From Anaerolineaceae bacterium (GTDB lineage Bacteria; Chloroflexota; Anaerolineae; Anaerolineales; Anaerolineaceae): a stretch of 64,000 nucleotides of DNA. The stretch spans positions 205,423 to 269,422 of the forward strand of contig JAENZI010000003.1 in the NCBI GenBank assembly GCA_016841365.1, read 5' to 3'. The notes under the pieces are model-generated. The model did no database searches. It was not told where the DNA came from and saw only the letters and a program-made list of their open reading frames with translations. The translations under genes were made by a program, and so were the position numbers. Positions 25,784 to 32,194 of this stretch are shown piece after piece. The stretch's first letter is position 1. Each line of letters starts with the position of its first letter.

Positions 25784-26149
25784 TTAGAGGTAAGAGCCCA
25801 AAGGCAATTCCCCATCTCTAAACATTTGCGCCAACTTCTTTGCCGTTTCGATTGCTTGGGCATTGCGAGGATCGGTATAATCCTGCTCACTTAGTCCAAC
25901 AATCATCCCCAAGGCAAAGCAGACAGCAAGACGCTGGAGGGTTCTATGGGTATGCCGTAGATGCAGCCCAATCAACCGCCCTTCCTGAAACTGCTTGCCT
26001 CCAAGATTGAGATAATCCTCAAATAGTTTGGCAAAGTTCTCGGGCGTCATTGATTTAGCAACTTTGTAAATGGACACTTCCTCGCCTGTGGGCTGTCGCA
26101 TACAGGTTTCGTTATTCCATTGCTTTAATTGAATGGTATTTTTATTCAT
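25784..26149 (-). CDS. Hypothetical protein of the element backbone
   Basis: I do not recognise this protein of about 121 residues. It has a helical centre with many His and Arg residues (GLHLRHTHRTLQRLAVCFAL) and the end TAKKLAQMFRDGELPLGSYL. No signal peptide or clear membrane helix. The start at 26149 follows GAGGAGAA; a longer frame begins at 26176 inside the HIRAN gene. It overlaps or abuts the HIRAN gene and is probably translated from the same mRNA. Confidence 0.55.
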   Translation of the reverse strand: MNKNTIQLKQWNNETCMRQPTGEEVSIYKVAKSMTPENFAKLFEDYLNLGGKQFQEGRLIGLHLRHTHRTLQRLAVCFALGMIVGLSEQDYTDPRNAQAIETAKKLAQMFRDGELPLGSYL

Positions 26150-26163
26150 CATTTCTCCTCTTG

Positions 26164-26634
26164 CTAAAAGTCCCAATCATCATACCAATTATCAAATGTT
26201 GGGACCTGACCATTGTTTTTTAACTTTTTTGGCATTGGCAACATAAATAGAATGACCACGCCCAGGCTATAGCCATCCCAACGGCTGCCGGTCAATAAAG
26301 CAACCCTGCCCTCTACTGGATAACCGTAAGCCCGGAAGTAATGGACAATATCGGCTGCCAGAAGACGGTTGATATAACCGAATTGTTCACCATTTTCACG
26401 GGTTACCATGACAGCATTACGGTCATAGGGATTATTCGGCTCCATCTCCAGCCAGATTCGGTCACCCATCTTGAGACGGGCTACAATTTCCTGACGACCC
26501 TCGAATGAAACCCCAACCACACGAGTTGAGATAAGACGACCTTTAATTGTTGTGTAAGGGTAGTAAGCCCGTAATTCAGGTAGGTATGTCTCCTGCGAGG
26601 ATTTTCCAATATTTTCTACAACTAAACTTTCCAT
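26164..26634 (-). CDS. HIRAN-domain protein
   Basis: Residues about 35-125 form a HIRAN domain: TRVVGVSFEGRQEIVARLKMGDR, then LEMEPNNPYDRNAVMV and FGYINRLLAADI. HIRAN domains bind 3' DNA ends in eukaryotic HLTF and occur as stand-alone small proteins in bacterial mobile elements. No nuclease or helicase domain is fused here. GAAGGTG lies before the ATG. A terminator-like hairpin is just upstream. The role in the element is unknown; binding of DNA ends is the family-based guess. Confidence 0.82.
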   Translation of the reverse strand: MESLVVENIGKSSQETYLPELRAYYPYTTIKGRLISTRVVGVSFEGRQEIVARLKMGDRIWLEMEPNNPYDRNAVMVTRENGEQFGYINRLLAADIVHYFRAYGYPVEGRVALLTGSRWDGYSLGVVILFMLPMPKKLKNNGQVPTFDNWYDDWDF

Positions 26635-26662
26635 TTTTGCACCTTCTTTCTTTAAATAATTA

Positions 26663-26693
26663 GAGGACAGCCTTTGGAAATAAGACTGTCCTC
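26663..26693 (-). terminator. Hairpin between the SymE-like gene and the HIRAN gene
   Basis: GAGGACAG (26663-26670) pairs with CTGTCCTC (26686-26693); on the minus strand TAATTATTT follows, a weaker T-run than its neighbours. It lies about 29 bases before the HIRAN start. Confidence 0.6.
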
Positions 26694-26711
26694 ATGGGTT
26701 AGTTATGCCTG

Positions 26712-26903
26712 TTATTCCAAGCACTTAAGTATGAGCACCCCAGGTTGGGGGTTGGTGACCTGCACCCTAGTATCCGGCTGCAGACCTGCAACTAGCAACC
26801 AATTACCCTGAAGTCTAATCTGTGGGGTGACCTCCTTTCTGTAATAGTCTCCTATATTATGGACCTTAATCGTTCTGGGTTTGAGTAGGCTTTTCGTGCT
26901 CAT
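26712..26903 (-). CDS. SymE-like toxin family protein
   Basis: The 63-residue product has the SymE signature: RTIKVHNIGDYYRKEVTPQI, then LQGNWLLVAGLQPDTRVQV and the end PGVLILKCLE. SymE is an AbrB-fold-like small protein; in E. coli it is an RNA-cleaving or nucleoid-condensing toxin kept silent by the antisense RNA SymR and the SOS response. No LexA box or obvious antisense gene is seen here. The ATG at 26903 overlaps the TGA of the upstream gene by four bases, so its translation depends on that gene. The toxin role is by homology only. Confidence 0.75.
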   Translation of the reverse strand: MSTKSLLKPRTIKVHNIGDYYRKEVTPQIRLQGNWLLVAGLQPDTRVQVTNPQPGVLILKCLE

Positions 26904-27289
26904 TGCTCTTCGCCGTTGCACCAGCCATCATTCCAGCGATGGGAGTACCAGGTACGCCCGTTCTTTGACCATTTTTGCATCTCCACACCGTGGAGAGGGC
27001 AAATAGGGTTCTTGCCATTACCATCTGGCTTAAGAAGGACAGTAAGCTCTGAGCTTTTTCCGTTCGATTTGTTGCCGCCATTGTGGCTTTCTTTACGAAC
27101 AGGGATACATTTGGCTTCAATCAGGTGTGATAAAGCACCCTCAGCCTTTTTAAGAGCCTCTGCGCCCGTCCCAGCCTGAATGGATAAAATGCACTCAAAC
27201 CCACTCGGATCGAGATAACGTACAGACCAAGTGGAAATGCTTTCCGAGAATCCACTCAAGGTCTCAAAATTTGTAGATGTGTCTGACAT
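26900..27289 (-). CDS. Hypothetical protein with a C-terminal zinc-finger-like motif
   Basis: The 129-residue product has a small N-terminal beta-rich domain (SVRYLDPSGFECILSIQAGT, followed by KKAEGALSHLIEAKC), a Gly/Asn-rich linker, and a C-terminal cluster CPLHGVEMQKW...WYSHRWNDGWCNG. The Cys and His residues there could bind zinc, as in short zinc ribbons of mobile-element proteins. AAAGGAG precedes the ATG. It is translationally coupled to the SymE-like gene. A comparable layout occurs in phage and plasmid ssDNA-binding accessory proteins, but I cannot assign a function. Confidence 0.6.
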   Translation of the reverse strand: MSDTSTNFETLSGFSESISTWSVRYLDPSGFECILSIQAGTGAEALKKAEGALSHLIEAKCIPVRKESHNGGNKSNGKSSELTVLLKPDGNGKNPICPLHGVEMQKWSKNGRTWYSHRWNDGWCNGEEQ

Positions 27290-27308
27290 ACCGAACTCCT
27301 TTGGTAAA

Positions 27309-27348
27309 CAAAAAAAGAGCGCCCTCCCAAATGAATGGAAGAGCGCTC
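27309..27348 (-). terminator. Terminator-like hairpin directly before the zinc-finger/SymE gene pair
   Basis: On the minus strand GAGCGCTCTTCC pairs with GGGAGGGCGCTC around ATTCATTT, followed by seven T. The AAAGGAG ribosome binding site and start codon of the next gene follow within 20 bases. Confidence 0.82.
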
Positions 27349-27372
27349 ATTGGATAAAATAGTGGCTGTAAC

Positions 27373-27675
27373 CTAATCCAGGACCTCACCGCAATCGCTG
27401 CAGATCTCCGTAATATCATCCCAGACCTCACCAGCAGAGAAATGGTGCCCACCATTGCGCACGACATGCTCATGGGGACATTCGACCTGTTCCAGTAGTT
27501 GCTTGAACTCTGCTAGATTAATCCACTTGCCACTCAGGCCAGTGCCATGACATTTAGGGCAGGAAAAATAACGCATGTAGCGTTCTCCCTTGGTATCCAC
27601 GGTCTCTCCGGCTGGGAGATAGGCCTGGCCATTACAATACGAACACTTACTGAGAATCTTGACCTTGATTATCAT
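27373..27675 (-). CDS. Small zinc-ribbon protein
   Basis: The 100-residue protein begins with CSYCNGQAYLP and CPKCHGTGLSGKW, two CxxCxG-type knuckles like the zinc domain of DnaJ, and ends with CPHEH and CSDCGEVLD, a further possible metal site. It has no J-domain and no catalytic motif. AAAGGAGG precedes the ATG. A terminator-like hairpin lies immediately upstream and another immediately downstream. It is the first gene of the minus-strand backbone block after the palindrome-rich region. The function is unknown; binding of nucleic acid or a protein is plausible. Confidence 0.65.
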   Translation of the reverse strand: MIIKVKILSKCSYCNGQAYLPAGETVDTKGERYMRYFSCPKCHGTGLSGKWINLAEFKQLLEQVECPHEHVVRNGGHHFSAGEVWDDITEICSDCGEVLD

Positions 27676-27696
27676 ATGCCTCCTTTGGTGGTTAAA

Positions 27697-27723
27697 ACAA
27701 AAAACCCGCCAATCAAGGCGGGT
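27697..27723 (-). terminator. Terminator-like hairpin directly before the zinc-ribbon gene
   Basis: ACCCGCC (27704-27710) pairs with GGCGGGT (27717-27723); the minus strand continues TTTTTGTTTT. A second stem, CCTGCG/CGCAGG (27730-27748 region), lies just upstream. The only thing upstream on this strand is the non-coding region, so a leader RNA or small RNA would end here. Confidence 0.78.
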
Positions 27724-28479
27724 AGGGTGCCTGCGCCATGGTCGCAGGTGTTAAAATAAATTGACCCCCATGTTCACTTAGGGCTATAGTACCACTAGAT
27801 ATCACTTACTGAATCTTATGCAGGGATATTTTGACCCGAAACGATTTTAGGACTCCACTGGTGGAGAAGGCTGTTTTCGTATGAAAACGTCATATTGGTC
27901 TATTGCTATTTAAAAACAATAACAATGATGCTTAGAGTTATTTAATAACCTTTCACGGGGGTATAGAGATGCTCTGATGTCAATTATTCACAACAAAAAT
28001 TGCCCCGCTGGTGGAGAATGCGGTTTTCTTTAGAAAACTGAACTTTAGTCTATTGCAACTAGAGAAAACAGAATAGTTTAACAATTAACACAAAAATTAA
28101 TTTTAACAAGCCTGTGGGAGGGAGTTAGAAGCTTGAGTTTGTAGTAATAATTTTCTCCACCCGGTGGAGAAATCAATTTTGTTTGTAATAAGATAATACT
28201 CCATTAACAATCGAGAAATTACAAACTAAAAATAACAATAAACTATTCTCCGCAGGTGTAAAGTGCCGTTTACGTCACTTTACGTAAACGATTTACGGGA
28301 AAAATGAAAATTTAAGTAAGAGTGGGAAAAGTAAAAAATAGGCTTTCACGGGGGTATCGTTCATATCTAACGAATTGAAATTTTACAATTAATTTCCACA
28401 CCATGTGGAGAAAGAAATTTTTAGGCATTTCATTTTATGCGAGTTGATCAGTTAATTTTTCCCTATAAATTACAGATTT
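27724..28479. repeat. Palindrome-rich non-coding region (candidate origin or control region)
   Basis: About 750 bases hold no gene but several copies of a CTCCAC..GTGGAG palindrome: 27853-27866, a half site at 28005-28017, a perfect 10-bp-arm copy at 28152-28172, a degenerate one near 28247, and one at 28394-28410. Two copies are followed by a GTTTTC/GAAAAC pair and then AGTCTATTGC-like or GGTCTATTGC. CTTTCACGGGGGTAT occurs twice (27950 and 28343). Near 28267 is TTTACGT/ACGTAAA. Such repeated palindromes between gene blocks are typical of replication origins, partition sites or a master regulator's operators; which one applies is not decided by sequence alone. Confidence 0.6.
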
Positions 28480-29112
28480 TCATCTTAGCAAAAGCTCTTC
28501 AAGAAACATAAACTCTTTTTGATTTAAAGTCTCACCGCCCACATGCTGCACATTCCACAAGCCAGTTTTCCGGATCTTTTCCACTGGAGAATAACGTCCC
28601 AGCCAATTATCGGATGGTTTGCATTCTGAGCATTGCGCTATGGTAGCGATTATCCGGGATTCATATAGCCTTCGGATTTCTCCCATATTCATTGGTATTA
28701 GTGAAAAACTAAAATTTGTACGGATAACAGCGGTCACTTTTGATTCTACGATTGCTTGTTTATCACTATCCGCTTGACTCCAGTAGTTCTCCTTTGCCCT
28801 CCTTGTTGTCCGATCCATGTCCCACTTATCCAGGAATTCATCCCCATTCTTAGCTAACAAAGCCCTCCCAATATTTTTCCTAAATATACTGCGATCTTTA
28901 TTTTCATTGATGTAATGCTCATCCAGCCTACCAATTAATCGATCATCGCCCCGATGCGATCCAACACGAACAATACGGTCGCATCCATGGGCTTTTTCTC
29001 CCCGCTCAAATAACACGTAAATGCCATTCTTGGGAGCTTGGTACAAATCATAAGGAAAATGATACCGAGGTAATTGGTTGAATAATTGATGCAGATCAAA
29101 ACACAAATTCAT
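28480..29112 (-). CDS. GIY-YIG-like nuclease family protein
   Basis: The 210-residue protein carries a GIY-YIG-type core: NGIYVLFERGEKAHG, then RIVRVGSHRGDDRLIGRLDEH, where Gly-Ile-Tyr, the Arg and the later Glu/His positions match this nuclease group. The rest is helical, with CSECKPSDNWLGRYSP near the end, as in the subfamily often found beside restriction systems. Its ATG overlaps the TAA of the DUF6884 gene (TAATG), so the two are made together. Cleavage of DNA is the family role; whether it restricts foreign DNA or acts in modification is unknown. Confidence 0.72.
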   Translation of the reverse strand: MNLCFDLHQLFNQLPRYHFPYDLYQAPKNGIYVLFERGEKAHGCDRIVRVGSHRGDDRLIGRLDEHYINENKDRSIFRKNIGRALLAKNGDEFLDKWDMDRTTRRAKENYWSQADSDKQAIVESKVTAVIRTNFSFSLIPMNMGEIRRLYESRIIATIAQCSECKPSDNWLGRYSPVEKIRKTGLWNVQHVGGETLNQKEFMFLEELLLR

Positions 29113-29528
29113 TATGATGACGTCCTCCTTTTTAATTCGCTTAATAATTTTCCAATTGGCAATCCTTTAAAAGGGACCTGGTAATTCTTCATTTCGGGAA
29201 GCAAGAATTGTCTGTATTTTTCTCCCGCTAAAATTACAAATAAATCGTTCACAATATCGGTTCTTTCTTTGAGCTGTGCCACAACCCTCTTTGCCCAGCG
29301 CCGTCGATCAGGAGTACTCATGTTATTTAATGTCAACTCATAAGGTTCAACAACCATATCAAGCGGAAGCAACCCATATTTAGCTGACAAGATGTAAATG
29401 TCATCGGGTTTTTGTTGTTGAGCATATTTGAGACTTAACTTGAAAAGTGTGCTCGTATATAAATTTCTTGCTTTGGCAGAGTGGGGAAGCTTACTCTTTA
29501 CACAGGAAATCAAGTAGATTTCTTTCAT
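29112..29528 (-). CDS. DUF6884-like protein
   Basis: This 138-residue protein starts KEIYLISCVKSKLPHSAKAR, continues IYILSAKYGLLPLDMVVEPY, and ends with a basic helix. The SCVKSK and SAKYGLL motifs are typical of DUF6884, a family found in phages and genomic islands and of unresolved function. The ATG at 29528 has GGAAGAG about nine bases upstream; a longer frame begins at 29564 without such a site. It is the first gene of a two-gene operon with the GIY-YIG-like protein. Confidence 0.68.
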   Translation of the reverse strand: MKEIYLISCVKSKLPHSAKARNLYTSTLFKLSLKYAQQQKPDDIYILSAKYGLLPLDMVVEPYELTLNNMSTPDRRRWAKRVVAQLKERTDIVNDLFVILAGEKYRQFLLPEMKNYQVPFKGLPIGKLLSELKRRTSS

Positions 29529-29636
29529 GCCAAAAACTCTTCCTGTCCATTTAATAAAGAACAAGTAGATTCTAACGATTATTGGATTTTCGTTTCAGAT
29601 TTTTTACTCTAAATTTAAAACTCAGCTATATAACCT

Positions 29637-30023
29637 TTATTCGCTAATCTTCCGATAAGGATATGAGATCTTCCATTCCTCATATACTTTTTCGCATTCA
29701 TTTTGCCAAAAAGCATCCTCATCTTGGCCTTCTGCAAGCACGCCTAGCTCTCTTGCCCAATTGTAGAAGCCTTCTCCGGGTTTGCCACTGACTCCCACAA
29801 CAATTGCGCTCATCATGGGTCGACCTTGTTCCAACTCATTTTTCGATATGAGACCAATCACCCCACCTATCAGTTTACTCATGTAATTCCCGACCAATGG
29901 CCAGGCGTTCGCTTGCGCAATTTCCTGGTAGGTCGCAAAACCATGATGTCGGGCAGCATTGACAAGAATGCTATAAGTTACAACATATTCTTTGGTATTC
30001 ATCCATTGATCAGTATCAGGCAT
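29637..30023 (-). CDS. Small protein resembling an MGMT-type winged helix
   Basis: I cannot name this 128-residue protein. Its middle, FATYQEIAQANAWPLVGNYMS followed by RPMMSAIVVGVSGKPGEGF, has the spacing of the DNA-binding winged helix of O6-alkylguanine transferases and alkyltransferase-like proteins (TYGEIA...RPxxxVV). The catalytic PCHR motif is missing, so it cannot be an active alkyltransferase. It lies alone between the DUF6884/GIY-YIG pair and the helicase-R-M block. It may recognise DNA in the defence system; this is weak inference. Confidence 0.5.
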   Translation of the reverse strand: MPDTDQWMNTKEYVVTYSILVNAARHHGFATYQEIAQANAWPLVGNYMSKLIGGVIGLISKNELEQGRPMMSAIVVGVSGKPGEGFYNWARELGVLAEGQDEDAFWQNECEKVYEEWKISYPYRKISE

Positions 30024-30128
30024 TTTCCCTCCAGCTTTTACTCAGAATAAACACATTCCTCTGGTTCTTAGGAACCAGCACTCCAATATTCTAATACCAC
30101 TCCTCTACATTTCTACGCATCTAAAATT

Positions 30129-32192
30129 TTACATCATTAAATCATCCAAAAACTCAGATGCGGGTTCAACACTGGTCAACAATAGATGATCTCGCGCCCG
30201 GGTACACGCCACATACAGCAAATGCCTTTCAGTGTTATAGACATCCAGCAAATCAGATTCATCCACAACTCGCTCGATCCGTTCCTGCAGAGGAATAATT
30301 TCATCATCGCACGCCATCACAGCCACAGCCCTAAACTCTAAGCCCTTAGCAAGATGCATTGTGCAAATCGAGATATTCCCGTCTGTCGTTGATACTTTCT
30401 CATCAAGAATGCTATACGGCAATTTAGTAGATTCAACCGCCGCTTTTGCGCGGTTAAGTTCATTCTCCGATCGTACGAATACTCCAATTTCGTTCAACGT
30501 CAAACCATGCTCAACCCATTGTTCCAGATGAGAACTCACAGCATCAATTTCCTCGCCAAAAGTTTTACATTTGCGGATGATTGGCTCGGGTCCATTAAAG
30601 ATCGAGATCGTTCCGGTGCGCTCTTCTGTCACACCATCCACATCCGAGATCTCAGGGCCAAGAAGTTTATCCGCTTGCATCCGAATCTGGTGTGAGGTGC
30701 GATAGTTAATTTTCAATATCTTGCTGCGCCCCCGAATATCGACACCCAATGCCAACCAAGAAAATGGCTGTTGGAAGATTCGTTGTCCCAGATCACCAGC
30801 AAAGAAGAGGCTGTTTGCTCTATTCTTGCCTAGTGCTGCCAACAACTTTAGCTGGGCAACACTGATATCTTGAGATTCATCAACAACAATAAAATCAAAG
30901 GGGGAAGGATTACCCCCTTGATAATGCTCTGTTAATCGATGAAATATCGATGCTCGTGTAATCAAATCATTAGACTTTAATTCTTTACGAACAATCTCAA
31001 AAATAGACCAGAGTACTCTCCGCCTTTCTTCAGGCAATCTTGTTTTACGACCCAGCCGCAATACATTTTTATATTCTTCCCAAGCGTTTAATTGCCATGC
31101 ATCAATGACTTCTTCCCATTCTGTCATGAGAAAACGTTGGCTGAAATGATGATTTTCGACCTGGTTTGAAGCCATTAAAATCAATTCCAAAATAGCTTCT
31201 TTAGTTGCAATTTGGAACTCTCCAAAATTCATGCGATAAAGGCGCTCACCAATCGTGTTCATCGCATAGACTTCAATCTGGTCAGCTAACCGAGGTTGAT
31301 GGTAGATTAACCTTCGCAATTTTTCTTTCAATGCATGTGCTAATGTCTCAGAAAAAGTGGAAAGAAGCACACGGGATTCAGGGTGTGATTTTGCCAGGAA
31401 TACAGCCCGGTGCAATGCAACCACAGTCTTGCCAGTGCCTGCTGAACCAGACACCCGGGCGGGACCGGAATAATCTGCCTCGACAAATTCCTTTTGTGTT
31501 GGATGAAGGAATATCGTCCATTTTTCCCATGGGAAAGCTAATGCCTGCTCCAATTCCTCAACATTATCCATAACCCGGAACCGACGCAAAGCATCGGGAT
31601 GTTCGAATGGATCCTCCACTGGTTCTTCAACAGGTGTTATCCGAGGTTTTCCACCAGTAGCCAATTCCAACACGGCTTCTGCGGCTTCGGCTGGTAAATG
31701 CTCAGCCAATTCCAGAATGTTATCCTCATTTGCAACTTTAACATCTTCTAACCATTCAGTGGGCACACCGTACAACAGCAAATCCTCATCCGTGACATTT
31801 TCAAGAAGGGGCGGTTTTGGACGTTCTTCGGCGATGTAAGTTGGGATGACAATCTCTTCAACCGTCTCACGTACTTCTACCAATTGTGCTGCGCCTGTTG
31901 TGGGATGCGTTTCAAGTTTACGACGCCCTGCCCAATCATAGGCATCATCATGATGACCGACATAGCACAACATCAGGTTGGATTTGGTACGATGCACAAT
32001 GATCCGGATATCTCGATTTACTTTTATTGAAACAAAATTTGGATCTTGCGCACGATCTAATTTATGGTAATCCAAACCTGGCCTGGATGGGTCGAGCTGC
32101 AAATCGAACGCGGAAGTCTTTGCTGCTTTTTGTTCCTGACTCGTCAATTTTGTTAGGCTATCGGTAAAAGTATCGGCAATCAAAAAACGCAT
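30129..32192 (-). CDS. UvrD-family helicase with RelE/ParE-like N-terminal domain
   Basis: Residues 1-90 resemble the RelE/ParE toxin fold (LTSQEQKAAKTSAFDLQLDP, then IKVNRDIRIIVHRTKSNLML and YVGHHDDAYDWA). The rest is a superfamily 1 helicase: Walker A GSAGTGKT near 248-255, Walker B VVDESQDIS, then FAGDLGQRIFQ, and the C-terminal CTMHLAKGLEFRAVAV and TRARDHLLLT. It unwinds DNA 3' to 5'. The stop codon is two bases from the start of the type III R-M modification gene's neighbour order, so it is the last gene of the res-mod-helicase run. The toxin-like domain may serve as nucleic-acid binding rather than killing. Confidence 0.85.
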   Translation of the reverse strand: MRFLIADTFTDSLTKLTSQEQKAAKTSAFDLQLDPSRPGLDYHKLDRAQDPNFVSIKVNRDIRIIVHRTKSNLMLCYVGHHDDAYDWAGRRKLETHPTTGAAQLVEVRETVEEIVIPTYIAEERPKPPLLENVTDEDLLLYGVPTEWLEDVKVANEDNILELAEHLPAEAAEAVLELATGGKPRITPVEEPVEDPFEHPDALRRFRVMDNVEELEQALAFPWEKWTIFLHPTQKEFVEADYSGPARVSGSAGTGKTVVALHRAVFLAKSHPESRVLLSTFSETLAHALKEKLRRLIYHQPRLADQIEVYAMNTIGERLYRMNFGEFQIATKEAILELILMASNQVENHHFSQRFLMTEWEEVIDAWQLNAWEEYKNVLRLGRKTRLPEERRRVLWSIFEIVRKELKSNDLITRASIFHRLTEHYQGGNPSPFDFIVVDESQDISVAQLKLLAALGKNRANSLFFAGDLGQRIFQQPFSWLALGVDIRGRSKILKINYRTSHQIRMQADKLLGPEISDVDGVTEERTGTISIFNGPEPIIRKCKTFGEEIDAVSSHLEQWVEHGLTLNEIGVFVRSENELNRAKAAVESTKLPYSILDEKVSTTDGNISICTMHLAKGLEFRAVAVMACDDEIIPLQERIERVVDESDLLDVYNTERHLLYVACTRARDHLLLTSVEPASEFLDDLMM

Positions 32193-32194
32193 GT

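Noticed and set aside
27853-28410. CRISPR-like array
   Set aside because: The CTCCAC..GTGGAG copies differ in sequence and their spacing is irregular (about 130 to 240 bases); they are palindromes in a non-coding control region, with no cas gene nearby.
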